In this document: piece by piece, positions 7,075 to 17,400 of the stretch
Position numbering within the stretch: the stretch's first letter is position 1
Layout: every line of letters starts with the position of its first letter
Origin: JBGTBQ01 sp041749275
GTDB lineage: Bacteria > Acidobacteriota > Blastocatellia > Pyrinomonadales > Pyrinomonadaceae
Direction of reading: 5' to 3'
NCBI GenBank assembly: GCA_041749275.1
Contig: JBGTBQ010000132.1
Coordinates: forward strand, 1-21,193
Length of the DNA stretch: 21,193 nucleotides
Position numbers and translations under genes: made by a program
The notes under the pieces: model-generated
Database searches by the model: none
The model's input: the letters and a program-made list of their open reading frames with translations, nothing else
Told to the model about the DNA's origin: nothing

Positions 7075-8328
7075 ATGGTCAAGCGAATCATCGCCATTGT
7101 TCTGATCTTCATGTGCGCCTCGCTGGCATGGGGGATTCTCGGCGCGACGATCTTTTCCAGAACCTATTCGTCGGACGGCATGATTAAAGACCGCGTCGTC
7201 TCGCTCTGGGGCGCGCCGCACAGGCAGTCGCCGCCCACGGCGACCTTCGAGAAGGTCGTGCAGAAAACTAACGAGACCACGGTGAACGGGAAGAAAGTTG
7301 TCGAGACGTTGAAGGAGAAGGTGACGACGACGCTCCCGCTCGAAAGCAGCCGCGTTGACGTGGCGCTCAACCTTGAGCACCGGCAGAAGGGGCTGCTCTG
7401 GTACAGCACTTACAAGGTCGCCTTCAGCGGCGTCTACACCTTTCGCAACTCAGGCGACAAACCGGAAGAGGTGACCTTCACCCTCAACTTTCCGACGGGG
7501 CAGGCCATCTACGACGACCTCGTGTTCACGGTCAACGACACGCCCGTCGGGCTGACGAGCGAGAAGCAGGCGTCGAGCGGCGTGGCGACGGTCGCGCCGA
7601 AACAGACGGCGACGCTCAAGGTCAGTTATCGTTCGCAGGGGTTGAACGAGTGGCGCTATGGTTTCGGCGCGGGAGACGTGGCGCAGGTGAAGGATTTCAT
7701 TCTCAGGATGAAGACCGATTTTAAGGAGATAGACTTTCCGGAAAATACCCTCTCGCCTTCGGAGAAGACCGAGACCGGAGACGGCTGGGAACTCGTCTGG
7801 GATCATAAGAACCTCGTCTCCGGTTATGAGATCGGGATGACGATGCCGGAGAAACTGCAACCCGGCCCGCTCGCCGGGCGCATCAGTTTCTTCGCGCCCG
7901 TCTCGCTCTTCTTCTTCTTCTTCCTGATGTTCATCATCACGACCATGCGCGGCATCGAGCTGCACCCGATGAACTATTTTTTCCTCGCCACGGCGTTCTT
8001 CTCGTTCCACCTGCTACTCGCTTATCTCGTTGACCACCTCTCGATCCACCTTTCGTTCGTCATCTGCTCGGTGGTCTCGATCTTCCTTGTCGTGAGCTAC
8101 CTGCGTCTGGTCATCGGGATGCGCTTTGCCAGCGGCGAAGCGGCCTTCGCGCAGTTCATCTATCTGGTGATGTTCTCTTACGCCTTCTTCTTCAAAGGCT
8201 TTACGGGTCTCGCCATCACTATCGGCTCAATCGTTACGCTGTTCGTGGTGATGCAGATTACAGGGCGTGTGCGCTGGGCCGACAAGTTCGCCGGCAAGAC
8301 GGTTGAGATGCCCAAGAAAACAGAGTGA
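7075..8328 (+). CDS. CreD-like inner membrane protein
   Basis: The protein has 417 aa; ATG 7075 has AAAGGAG at 7057-7063. A first membrane helix (about 4-25) is followed by a large extracytoplasmic domain (about 26-275), rich in beta strands with a conspicuous VYTFRNSG...VTFTLNFP segment. Four or five C-terminal helices begin near residue 280. The motif ELHPMNYFFLATAFFSFHLLLAYLVDHL matches in layout the LHP...YLLVG...FYLLLLSLSEHL region of the CreD family (PF06123), hence the call. In enterobacteria CreD is controlled by CreBC and linked to envelope stress and colicin tolerance; here no creBC is nearby, so the role is open. A run of TTC codons encodes consecutive Phe residues in the first helix of the C-terminal bundle. 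Confidence 0.75.
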   Translation: MVKRIIAIVLIFMCASLAWGILGATIFSRTYSSDGMIKDRVVSLWGAPHRQSPPTATFEKVVQKTNETTVNGKKVVETLKEKVTTTLPLESSRVDVALNLEHRQKGLLWYSTYKVAFSGVYTFRNSGDKPEEVTFTLNFPTGQAIYDDLVFTVNDTPVGLTSEKQASSGVATVAPKQTATLKVSYRSQGLNEWRYGFGAGDVAQVKDFILRMKTDFKEIDFPENTLSPSEKTETGDGWELVWDHKNLVSGYEIGMTMPEKLQPGPLAGRISFFAPVSLFFFFFLMFIITTMRGIELHPMNYFFLATAFFSFHLLLAYLVDHLSIHLSFVICSVVSIFLVVSYLRLVIGMRFASGEAAFAQFIYLVMFSYAFFFKGFTGLAITIGSIVTLFVVMQITGRVRWADKFAGKTVEMPKKTE

Positions 8329-8347
8329 CGCCAGCCGCGCGTCACTC
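8323..8347. terminator. Bidirectional hairpin between convergent genes
   Basis: A perfect 9-bp stem GAGTGACGC / GCGTCACTC (8323-8331 and 8339-8347, 7-base loop) starts within the last sense codon of the CreD-like gene. On the minus strand it is followed by TGTTTTC, so it probably terminates the leftward gene ending at 8352. The plus-strand side lacks a T-run. Confidence 0.55.
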
Positions 8348-8351
8348 AAAA

Positions 8352-8744
8352 TCAGGTGGCTGACGGACGGAAAATCTTTTCAAACTCAGCGGAGGATAAT
8401 TCTTCGGAGTGGTTGGCATAGTCGTAAAGCCTCGACAGACGGGAGAAGAGCACTTTCTCGTCCGTTGATAAGTCGTCCGCTGATTCCGCGATCTTCATCC
8501 ACGATTCAGGCAGGTAGAAGTTCTCGTTGACGTTCGGATGCCGGACTCCGATGTAAAAAGGCGCGGTCTCTCCGCATCGAAGCGGCGATGGCATCTTCGG
8601 GCGAGGCGGGCAGATGCTCCATCATTTTGGGAAAGACTTCCTGTTCGAGACACGCATCCATTACCTCCTTGCGACAGCCGAAGCGCTCGCCTCTCGCTCG
8701 TCCCATTCAGATATTGCGACACTTTTTCTCACGGGAAGATTCAT
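8352..8744 (-). pseudogene. Probable frameshifted small protein gene, unknown family
   Basis: Protein-like sequence is spread over three minus-strand frames in consecutive order. Frame one opens at ATG 8744 with MNLPVRKSVAISEWDEREA, then runs out of sense near 8685. Frame two continues with GCRKEVMDACLEQEVFPKMM to about 8575. Frame three continues with FYIGVRHPNVNENFYLPESW and ends at TGA 8352. Joined, they would give about 130 residues of coherent acidic helical protein. Two single-base indels (about 8680 and 8575) are the simplest explanation: a decaying gene or base-calling errors. Alternatively only the 80-aa frame 8352-8594 is expressed. I do not recognise the family. Confidence 0.45.
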
Positions 8745-8799
8745 GCCTGAACTCTAAGGGCTACAAAATTTTTCCGGCAGGCGTTAATATCTGTGGCTA

Positions 8800-9567
8800 G
8801 TGAAAATCGCGACATGGAACGTGAATTCGGTGACGGCACGCCTGCCGTTGGTCTTGCGCTGGCTCGCCTCCGCGCGCCCGGACGTGCTCTGCTTGCAGGA
8901 ATTGAAGTGTACCGCGGAGCGCTTCCCGGCGGGCGAGTTCGCCGAGCTGGGTTACACTTCGGCGGTGTACGGGCAGCCGACTTACAACGGCGTGGCGATT
9001 CTGTCGCGGACGCCCGGCGAGGATGTACGCCGTGGGTTGCCGGATGACGAAGCGGGCGCGCACGCGCGTCTCATCGCGGCGACCGTCGAAGGCGTGCGCG
9101 TGGTGAACGTCTACATCCCGAACGGCGCCTTCGTCGGCTCGGACAAATACGATTTCAAACTCAGTTGGCTGGGGCGTCTGCGTGAGTTCTTGGACGACGA
9201 GTGCTGGACGGACGACCGTGTGCTGTTGTGCGGAGACTTCAACGTCGCGCCGCACGAGTTAGACGTGCACGACCCGGAACTATGGCGCGGGAAGATTTTG
9301 TTCAGCAAAGCCGAGCGCGAGGCGCTTGAAAATATCAAAGCGTGGGGCTTCGTGGACGCCTTCCGGCGGCACGTGAAAGAGGGCGGGCACTATTCGTGGT
9401 GGGACTATCGCGCGGGTGCGTTTCGCCGGAACGCGGGGCTGCGGATAGACCACATCTGGGTTTCGGAGCCGCTCGCCGAAGCGTGCCGGGGGGCGTGGAT
9501 TGACAAAGAGCCGCGGGGCTGGGAGCGTCCCTCGGATCACACGCCGGTGGTCGCGGAATTTTCGTGA
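8800..9567 (+). CDS. xth: Exodeoxyribonuclease III / AP endonuclease
   Basis: The protein has 255 aa and starts with GTG at 8800 (KIATWNVNSVTARLP). The EEP-family active site is complete: N7 in TWNVNS, E34 in CLQELK, Y105 in VNVYIPNG, D146/N148 in CGDFNVAP, D217 in LRIDHIWVS and D246-H247 in SDHTPV. Length and motif order match XthA (Mg-dependent 3'-5' exonuclease and AP endonuclease of base-excision repair, cytosolic). It is the first of six same-strand genes; the SDR gene begins 25 bases after its stop. The 55 bases upstream of 8800 show no good Shine-Dalgarno. Confidence 0.95.
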   Translation: MKIATWNVNSVTARLPLVLRWLASARPDVLCLQELKCTAERFPAGEFAELGYTSAVYGQPTYNGVAILSRTPGEDVRRGLPDDEAGAHARLIAATVEGVRVVNVYIPNGAFVGSDKYDFKLSWLGRLREFLDDECWTDDRVLLCGDFNVAPHELDVHDPELWRGKILFSKAEREALENIKAWGFVDAFRRHVKEGGHYSWWDYRAGAFRRNAGLRIDHIWVSEPLAEACRGAWIDKEPRGWERPSDHTPVVAEFS

Positions 9568-9592
9568 ACAATCAAGGGGAGGGTGTCTCAGG

Positions 9593-10618
9593 ATGAAAGA
9601 GAACCGGAAGGAAGCTCTGATGTTGGCGGCGGTGGGCGCGGGGGCGCTGCTCGCGGCGCGCGCATTTTTCCGTCATCGGAACGAGTACGACTTTCGCGGC
9701 AAGACCGTTTTAATCACGGGAGGCTCGCGCGGACTCGGACTCGTGCTCGCGCGCGAGTTCGCCGCCGAGGGCGCGCGCGTCGCTATCTGCGCGCGTGACA
9801 ATGCGGAGCTTGAGCGCGCACGCGCAGACCTCGCGGCTCGCGGCGCGAACGTCTTCGCCTTTCCGTGCGACGTGACCGACCGGGCGCAGGTCAAAGAGTT
9901 GGTCGAAGTCGTCGAGGAGCATTTCGATGGGATTGACGTGCTGGTCAACAACGCCGGCGTGATTCAGGTCGGCCCCGTCGAGGTGATGACGCTCGAAGAC
10001 TACGAGCAAGCTCTCGCCACGCACTTCTGGGCGCCGCTCTATACGACGCTGGCCGTGCTGCCGGTGATGAAGCGTCACGGGGGCGGGCGCATCGTCAACA
10101 TCGCATCAATCGGTGGAAAGATCGGCGTGCCGCACCTTGTCCCATACAGCGCGAGCAAGTTCGCGCTCGTCGGACTCTCCGAAGGTATGCGCGCGGAATT
10201 AGCGAAAGACGGCGTTATCATCACGACCGTCTGCCCCGGGCTGATGCGGACCGGCAGCCCGCGCAACGCGAACTTCAAGGGCCGGCACCGCGCCGAGTAT
10301 GCATGGTTCAGCATCAGCGACGCGCTGCCCGTGACCTCGATTCAAGCGGAGCGCGCGGCCCGGCAGATTGTTTCGGCTTGCCGGCGCGGCGACGCGGAGT
10401 TGATTATCTCGACGCAGGCGGTGCTCGCCGTCAAGTTCCGCGCGTTCTTCCCCGAAGCGACCGCGGATATTCTCGCCACCGTGAACAAACTGTTGCCGGG
10501 TCCGGGCGGCATCGGACGCAAACGCGCGAAGGGCAAAGAGAGCGAGTCGGCGCTGGCGCCTTCAATCCTGACCGCGCTCAGCGACAGCGCGGCCAAGCGG
10601 AATAATGAATTATCCTGA
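9593..10618 (+). CDS. Membrane-anchored short-chain dehydrogenase/reductase
   Basis: The protein has 341 aa. ATG 9593 is chosen because AGGGGAGGG lies 10-18 bases upstream; the frame is open back to 9500 but that overlaps xth. A short hydrophobic N-terminal anchor (about 9-26) precedes the Rossmann domain. The cofactor motif is TGGSRGLG (42-49), with NNAG (119-122) and catalytic S172, Y185 and K189 (YSASK), so it is a complete classical SDR. R68 after the second strand suggests NADP preference. The C-terminus past about 290 is a Lys/Arg/Ser-rich extension (GRKRAKGKESES) longer than in core SDRs. The substrate is not predictable; membrane anchoring suggests a lipid or quinone-like substrate (inference). 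Confidence 0.85.
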   Translation: MKENRKEALMLAAVGAGALLAARAFFRHRNEYDFRGKTVLITGGSRGLGLVLAREFAAEGARVAICARDNAELERARADLAARGANVFAFPCDVTDRAQVKELVEVVEEHFDGIDVLVNNAGVIQVGPVEVMTLEDYEQALATHFWAPLYTTLAVLPVMKRHGGGRIVNIASIGGKIGVPHLVPYSASKFALVGLSEGMRAELAKDGVIITTVCPGLMRTGSPRNANFKGRHRAEYAWFSISDALPVTSIQAERAARQIVSACRRGDAELIISTQAVLAVKFRAFFPEATADILATVNKLLPGPGGIGRKRAKGKESESALAPSILTALSDSAAKRNNELS

Positions 10619-10715
10619 AGCGGAGGAGATTGAAATCAGGAGACTGAAAACGCGGGAGCCAGCACAAGACGTGTTTCCGCTTGCTCGTGCTCCGGTCTCT
10701 GATACCTTGAAAGTC

Positions 10716-11333
10716 ATGATTAACAAACGCACAAGAGAGAAGCTCAATAAATTTCTGCAAGAACGAAACGAGCAACCGAGCAATGCGGATGAGATAGACA
10801 AAAAGATTTGGCAGACATTCGGCGAAACGCTTGCCATCATGGTGATGGATATGTCGGGCTTTTCGCGCCAAACTATTCGTTACGGCATCATCCACTTTCT
10901 CGCCAAAATTCAGCGCATGCAATCAATAGTCATTCCGGCGGTCGAATCGCACAAGGGCGAAATCATCAAGGTTGAAGCGGACAATGTGTACGCGGCGTTT
11001 CCCGAAGTCGAGTTAGCGGTTGATGCCGCCGTGGATATCGCGGGTCGTCTGGATGCCGCGAACTCGATGCTCCCCGAAGAGTTGGACATGATAGGCGAGT
11101 TCGGCGTCGGCTATGGCGAGGTGCTGGTGATAGATAACGAAGATATGTATGGCTCCGAGATGAATCTGGCCTCGAAGCTCGGTGAAGACCTCGCGCAGCG
11201 GGGTGAGATACTGCTCACCTCTTCCGCCTACCAACAGGTAGATACGGAGCGCAGAGAGTATCAGCCCCTGAACATGACGGTGTCCGGTCTGGACCTGCAA
11301 GTTTATCGAGTCAAGAGAGAGACCCTCTCATAA
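10716..11333 (+). CDS. Class III adenylate/guanylate cyclase-like protein
   Basis: The protein has 205 aa from ATG 10716; an in-frame ATG at 10605 overlapping the SDR stop would add 37 residues of weaker composition. The sequence MVMDMSGFSR (42-51) provides the first metal Asp (D45), GEIIKVEADNVYAAF (81-95) gives base-contact Lys85 and second metal Asp89, and GVGYGEVL (130-137) is the dimer-loop strand. GSEMNLASKLGEDLA (146-160) keeps transition-state Asn150 but has Lys154 where canonical cyclases have Arg. It is a stand-alone catalytic domain with a short coiled N-terminus and no sensor domain. It could make cAMP or cGMP, act on another nucleotide, or be a degenerate signalling partner. The pairing with redox enzymes on both sides is unexplained. 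Confidence 0.75.
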   Translation: MINKRTREKLNKFLQERNEQPSNADEIDKKIWQTFGETLAIMVMDMSGFSRQTIRYGIIHFLAKIQRMQSIVIPAVESHKGEIIKVEADNVYAAFPEVELAVDAAVDIAGRLDAANSMLPEELDMIGEFGVGYGEVLVIDNEDMYGSEMNLASKLGEDLAQRGEILLTSSAYQQVDTERREYQPLNMTVSGLDLQVYRVKRETLS

Positions 11334-11410
11334 TGCCGGGCGACGAAGCCGGCGCGGACTCCTCTCGAAGTGATAACGCGCCTCCTCGTCCACATCGAGA
11401 AGGTGACACG

Positions 11411-12094
<684 letters not shown>

Positions 12095-12134
12095 ACCCAT
12101 TACCAAACTCATAAGATTCACGAAGGAGATTCCG

Positions 12135-12359
12135 ATGGATAGAGACGAACGAGAAGACACGACGATCTACAAGGTCGTCGTCAACCACGAAGAGCAGTAT
12201 TCGATCTGGCCGGCGGATAGAGAGAACCCGCTCGGCTGGAACGACGCGGGCAAGTCCGGGACGAAGGCGGAATGTCTCGAATATATCGAAGAGGTCTGGA
12301 CGGACATGCGCCCGTTGAGTCTGCGAAAGAAGATGGAGGAAGACGCCGGAAAGGGATGA
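12135..12359 (+). CDS. MbtH-like protein without a neighbouring NRPS
   Basis: The protein has 74 aa; ATG 12135 has AAGGAG at 12123-12128. The family signature is complete: NHEEQYSIWP (17-26), PLGW (32-35), the conserved Gly region, and VWTDMRPLSLR (54-64), including the three invariant Trp (25, 35, 55). MbtH proteins bind and activate adenylation domains of non-ribosomal peptide synthetases. Here no adenylation domain lies within the window; the flanks are an IYD-like flavoprotein and a methyltransferase whose start overlaps this stop by 4 bases (ATGA), so translation is likely coupled. It either serves a synthetase encoded elsewhere or has another partner. Extra charged residues at both ends go slightly beyond the minimal family. 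Confidence 0.92.
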   Translation: MDRDEREDTTIYKVVVNHEEQYSIWPADRENPLGWNDAGKSGTKAECLEYIEEVWTDMRPLSLRKKMEEDAGKG

Positions 12360-13540
12360 GCGGCAGCTCGATAGTTGAATTCGTCGGTGTGCTCGCGCGG
12401 AGCCTTGAGCGCGGCACGTTCGTGAAGCTGACGCTCGGTAAGTATCGCGGCGGCGAGGCCGAATTGAAGAACGTCTACGTCCGCTCGGTTACGGTCAAAG
12501 GCGCCGGCAGACTTTCGTTTCTCACCCGTTACAAAACTAAGGATGTGGTCAAAAACCACACCCTCGCCGAGGGCGTTCGTCTCATCGAGTCGCTGCTCGG
12601 CGAGTCGTTTTTAAGTGGACACCTGTTCACGAACGCACAAGACTTGCAGATCGAATTTAGCAAGAGAAGAGAAGCAAGACTGACGAAACGGCCACCGACC
12701 TTCCGCGAAGCTCCGCGCGTAGAGCACGACCGCGCCAGACGGAGGCTGATCGAGCTGGAAGGCAACCTCTATCTGCATCAGCTTGGCGTGACGAACGAGC
12801 GGGGCGAAGTCAGAGAGCGGATGGGCGACAAGTTCCGGCAGATAAATAAATTCGTCGAGATCGTGAGCGGCCTCTTCGATGCGTCGCGGATTAAAGATAA
12901 AGAGCGCATTTCAATCGTTGACATGGGAGCGGGGAAAGGCTATCTGACTTTCGCCGTCTACGATTACTTCAGTCGCGCGCGAAACCTGAAAGTCGCCGTG
13001 ACCGGAATCGAAGCGAGGCCGGAGTTGGTGAACAAGTCGAACGAGATTGCGCGCACCGCTGGGTTCGATGGATTAAGATTTGAGAGGGGTTACATCCACG
13101 ACTTCACCATCGGCGTCGTAGACATTCTCATCGCGCTGCACGCCTGCGACACGGCGACGGATGACGCGCTCTTCAAAGGCATCACAGCCCGCGCCGAGAT
13201 CATCATTACCGCGCCGTGCTGCCACAAGGAGGTTAGGCCGCAAATCCGCGCGCCCGAAGCGCTCGGCCCGGTGCTGCGCCACGGCATCCTGCTTGAGCGT
13301 GAGGCCGAAACCATCACCGATTCCTTGCGCGCCCTGCTCCTCGAATATTCAGGCTATGCCGTTAAGGTCTTCGAGTTCATCTCGACCGAGCACACGCGGA
13401 AAAATACGATGATCGCGTGCGTCCGCCGCGAAGGTGCGCGCGGGCGCGAGGGAGCGATGCGTGAATTTGCGGCCCTCACGGAGTTCTATGGCATCCGCGA
13501 GCAGCGTCTCGCAAAACTCCTGCGCGAGCGCGATTCATAA
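12356..13540 (+). CDS. SAM methyltransferase with N-terminal extra domain (PF13679-like)
   Basis: The protein has 394 aa; ATG 12356 overlaps the MbtH stop by 4 bases, which decides the start. Residues about 1-105 form an extra basic domain (LTLGKYRGGEAELKNVYVR, FLTRYKTKDVVKNH). The catalytic domain shows VDMGAGKGYLTF (188-199) for SAM, TGIEARPELV, LHACDTATDDAL (261-272) and TAPCCHKE (285-292). The last two motifs are diagnostic of Methyltransf_32 (PF13679), which also occurs in eukaryotic METTL25/GSTCD-type proteins. The substrate is not established to my knowledge; RNA or protein is possible given the basic N-domain. Translational coupling to MbtH suggests a linked function or simple operon packing. 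Confidence 0.85.
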   Translation: MSGSSIVEFVGVLARSLERGTFVKLTLGKYRGGEAELKNVYVRSVTVKGAGRLSFLTRYKTKDVVKNHTLAEGVRLIESLLGESFLSGHLFTNAQDLQIEFSKRREARLTKRPPTFREAPRVEHDRARRRLIELEGNLYLHQLGVTNERGEVRERMGDKFRQINKFVEIVSGLFDASRIKDKERISIVDMGAGKGYLTFAVYDYFSRARNLKVAVTGIEARPELVNKSNEIARTAGFDGLRFERGYIHDFTIGVVDILIALHACDTATDDALFKGITARAEIIITAPCCHKEVRPQIRAPEALGPVLRHGILLEREAETITDSLRALLLEYSGYAVKVFEFISTEHTRKNTMIACVRREGARGREGAMREFAALTEFYGIREQRLAKLLRERDS

Positions 13541-13560
13541 CTCAGGTGAAGCGTGCGGCT

Positions 13561-14016
13561 TCAAAGTTCGCGCCGCATGATGAGTTGGATGTCTTCCTTT
13601 TCACCCGTGTACACAAAACCCATCTTTTCGTAAAAGGGGCGGGGGCTGCCTTCGCCGGGGACGCAACTCGTATAGAGAACTTTTGCGCCGGGTCGCGTTC
13701 TGACGTGTTCAAACAACAGTTCCAGCGCACGCTGGCCGAACCCGCGCCTCTGATAACGCGCGTCAATCATAAAGCGCCAAAGAACATACTGCTCTTTGGG
13801 GGCGTTATCTTCCAGCATCAGAAATCCCACCGGAGTGTCACCGGCGTAGACGGCGCGAAACCACGCCACGTCCGGCGAGAAGTAGGCTTCGGCGATGGAC
13901 TCCGCGTTCGTGGCGACGAAATGCTCCTGATTGGGACTGACCTTCAAGCGCGTGATGTCACGCAGCGTCTCTTTCGTGACTTCGCGCAGCGACACTTCCT
14001 GATTCGATTCGCTCAT
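13561..14016 (-). CDS. GNAT N-acetyltransferase, spermidine-acetyltransferase-like
   Basis: The protein has 151 aa. ATG 14016 (MSESNQ) is chosen because GGAG lies about 9 bases upstream; GTG 14031 is the alternative. The N-terminal part, with VSPNQEHFVATNAESIAEAYF, resembles the BltD/PaiA diamine and spermidine acetyltransferase group. The acetyl-CoA loop is RYQRRGFGQRAL (motif A), followed by FYEKMGFVYTGE (motif B). It would acetylate a small amine such as a polyamine in the cytosol. It is convergent with the methyltransferase gene (20-base gap) and has no operon partner. Confidence 0.85.
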   Translation of the reverse strand: MSESNQEVSLREVTKETLRDITRLKVSPNQEHFVATNAESIAEAYFSPDVAWFRAVYAGDTPVGFLMLEDNAPKEQYVLWRFMIDARYQRRGFGQRALELLFEHVRTRPGAKVLYTSCVPGEGSPRPFYEKMGFVYTGEKEDIQLIMRREL

Positions 14017-14031
14017 CTCTAAGTTCTCCAC

Positions 14032-14397
14032 CTCATGATAATCCGACAGACCACGAGCCGCAGTGTATCACTCTGAAAAAGGGAGATGCATCGCGGCCCG
14101 TCGGTCAATCACACTATCGCCGCACAGCGACTCGCTTGCTTGTGCTCCGCGAATCGGCCACGCCGCCATCAGCCGCCCGGTCGAGCGAGAGCAGCAGAAA
14201 GAGTGTGATGTTCATGTGGGCATCAGAAGGTCGCTTGAAAGGGATTGTGTTTTCACGGGCGTTAGGAGACACGATGACGCCAACATGGTGACGGCAGTCA
14301 CCGGCGAACTGTAAGAACGTCGGGCGTGTTGGTTTCTTGATGCAGGATGGATGAGGAAAGGTTGACCGGAGGGAATTCGCGGATGTCCTGAAAAAAG
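14032..14397. other. Intergenic stretch without a supported gene
   Basis: This region lies between the start of the acetyltransferase gene (leftward) and the terminator of the receptor gene. Short frames exist on both strands, the longest plus frame being 14063-14314, but composition and the lack of a ribosome-binding site argue against coding. No repeat or RNA structure was recognised; the acetyltransferase promoter presumably lies near 14040-14100. Confidence 0.4.
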
Positions 14398-14426
14398 GGC
14401 CGGCTCGAAAACGGGTCGAGCCGGCC
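14391..14426 (-). terminator. Intrinsic terminator of the TonB-dependent receptor gene
   Basis: A perfect 11-bp stem GGCCGGCTCGA / TCGAGCCGGCC (14398-14408 and 14416-14426, 7-base loop) is followed on the minus strand by GCCC-type sequence and six T (AAAAAA at 14391-14396 on plus). It lies about 40 bases after the receptor stop at 14468. Confidence 0.85.
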
Positions 14427-14467
14427 TCGTGGTTGTCAGAGCGCGGATGGGTGCTCCCGCCGCGACA

Positions 14468-17400
14468 TTAGAAGATGAACTTCAACTGATAGCGAATCAC
14501 GCGACCGCCGCCGTCGGAGAGGCGTGTGTTGGCTTTCAGATAGACATCGGAAGCGGAGCCGGTCGTGTTCGAGCCGATAAAGTTCGCTCCGCCCGGATTG
14601 CCCACGGGCGCGAACGGGCTGGCGCTCGCCTGTCCGAAGTTCGGGTGGTTGAAGATATTGTAGAACTCCGTGCGGAACTCAAGAGAGCTTGACTCGCCGA
14701 GGCGGGTCCGCTTCATGATGTTCATGTTCCACATGTTGGTTCCCGGCGTCCGCTCGGAGTTGCGAGGTGCATTGCCGACGCGCGGGACGCTTCCCGCCAA
14801 TCCGGCGACATACGTCGGGTTGGCGATGTAGTAGGCCGTGCTCGGGTCAATCGGAGCGTTGCCGGCATCGGGGTTGACGTAGCCGGTGATAAAGCCCTGC
14901 GCGTTAACGACGGGGACGGCTCTCGTTCCGCGCACGCCATTCGGGTTGATGTTCGGGCGGTCGCCACCGCTGCCGCCGATGCCGTCGGCGTCTACGCCGT
15001 TGGAAACATTGAACGGCACGCCGGATTCAAAGATCGTCACGCCGGTGACCTGCCAGCCGCCGAGCGTGCGCCCCACGAACCCGCGTTGATCCCGATAGAA
15101 GGGAAGCTCGTAAACATATGTCATCGAGGCGCGATGCGTGCGGTCGAAGAACGAGATGGCACGGTCAAGCCGTTCGCCGCCAAAGACCGCAGGCGTTTGC
15201 GGCAAAGATGAGTTGGAGATGCCGTTGCCGGTCGCCGCGAAGACCTCATCCATATTGCTGATGAGCCGGGAGAAGGTGTACGCGCCCGTCAATGAAAAGT
15301 TGTTGGAAAGCCGGCGTCGGACTTCGACCTGCCCGGCATGGTAGCTTGAGTTCCCGCCGTTGGCGCGGACGGTGCGCCCGCCCTGCAAATTATCGAGGCG
15401 ACCGGACACCGGCCCCGTGTAGCCCGTGGGCGTGATTCTCAGTTCCGGGCGCACCAGCGGGTTGGCGTCCTCGTTGATATAGAGTTTGCGCCCGCCGGAA
15501 CCCACATATGCGACATCCATGATGAGTTTGAAAGGCAACTCACGTTGCACGCCGACCGACCAACGCTGGTAGTAAGGATTGACCAGATTCGGGTCAATCA
15601 ACGTCTGCGCGCTGAAGGGCGTGAGGGTGGCGGTGGTGGGAATCCGGTTGAGGAAGTTGGGCAAGCCGCGCGGGTTGGCCGCGCTCGCCGTCGAATTGAT
15701 GGTCGTCGCGATGAGATTCGGCGAGGAGGCGGCGGCGTTCGAGGCGATGTTGTTGAAGAACGAATCGTAACCGATCTGATAACCGCCGCGGAAGACGGTC
15801 TTTCGGTCGCCGAACAAGGCTCCGAGCAGCCCTTCGGTCAAGGACGGCGAGTAAGCGATGCCGATGGTCGGCGCGAAGTTGTTGCGATCGGGCCGCACCT
15901 GATTCGGTTCGCTGAAGGGGCCGGTGAGATTCGTGGGATTGATGTTGAAGAGACCCGTGTAGGCCGGCGTCCGCAGTTTGTTGAAAGGCGTGCCGAAGTA
16001 CTCGTATCGAATGCCGAGCGTCAGCGTCAGCGAGGCGTTGACTTTCCAGCGATCCTGAAAGAAAGCAGCGGTGCGATAGAGTTGCGGATAGTAGACTCCG
16101 CTCCCGATGTCGCGCGCCGCCGTGCCGCCCGAACCGCCCACGTCATCCACGAAATTAGCGAAGGCGGTGAACCCGGTGCTCGCCACGTAGGTGGCGGAGC
16201 CGCGTGGATTGAAAGGGGCAATCTGACGTGAGATTTGGCGCAGGAAATCCACGCCCCCACGAAATGTGTGATTGCCTCTGATATAGGTGGAGGTGTTTTG
16301 AATCACGTAGTTGTTGGCGATGCGACCCTGCGGGAAAGTCGTCGAAGCGCCGATGGACGACAGGTTGGTGACGGCGATGCGGGGCTGGGTGCCAGCCGGG
16401 CCGCCCGGATCGGCCAGCGGGAATGCTAGGTCAATGCGGTTGTAAGCGAGCCGCGTCTCATTGGTGAAGACGGAGGAGAAGACGTGCGTGTTGGCGATCA
16501 GGAAATTGTAGTAGCGATTAGTCTGATCTATATCGAAGCCGGGAAAGTCAGCCAACGCATTGGGCTGCAACTGACGGTCGGACAAGAACCGCACCGAGAA
16601 TTGATCTTTGTCCGTAAGCTGCGAATCAATGCGCGCCTGAAACTGCTTGTCGGTGAAGAGCAGCGGATACGCGCGCAGGAACGTGCCAAACTCGATATTG
16701 CCGCGTCCCAGCCCTAGATTTTGATTGAACTGAGAGGAATTAGCCACGACCGCTGAAGTCGCGTTGAGGTAGAGATCAACGTTGGCGTTCGCGCCCTGCG
16801 GGAAGAGTGCGCGCAGTTGCTGGCGGCCCAGAGCGGTCGGCGCGGTCAGTTGCACGGTGCCGCTGGCGCGCTGGCGATCTTCCTGATACGCGACGAAGAA
16901 GAAAGTGCGATTGCGACCGTTGTAGAGACGCGGCCCGCCTTCGCCAAAGCGCGGGAAGAGAACAGGGCCGCCGAACGTGCCGGCGAAAATATTCTCGATA
17001 CCGAAGGGCAACCCGTTGGCCGCGATGCCGGGGTCGCGCGACTCCGAACTGGTGATGGCGTCGTCAACTCTGGAATCGAGCAGATACGAGAGCGTCCCGT
17101 GGTAGCTGTTGGTGCCGCCGCGCGTGATGACATTGACGACCGCGCCGCCCGAACGCCCGAACTCGGCGTCGAAGTTCGAGGTTTGCACGGCGACCTCCTG
17201 CACGGCGTCGGTGTTGGTGATCTGGAAGCCCTGTCCGGCGATGGAGATGTCATTGTTTTCCGTGCCGTCAATGAGGAAGTTATTCGAGCGGCCACGGGCG
17301 CCGTTGACGGAGAAGGTGCTGACGCCAAAGCCCCCACGGTTGGAGCTGACGCCGGGCAGCGTCAAGGCGAGAGAGACGGGATTGCGCGTCGAGATCGGCA

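Noticed and set aside
7906..7925. TTC repeat tract as a possible phase-variable repeat
   Set aside because: Only five to six units, encoding Phe in a membrane helix where Phe runs are natural; too short to call slippage.
14063..14314. 83-residue plus-strand frame in the intergenic region
   Set aside because: No ribosome-binding site, mixed His/Arg/Ser composition and no recognisable motif.
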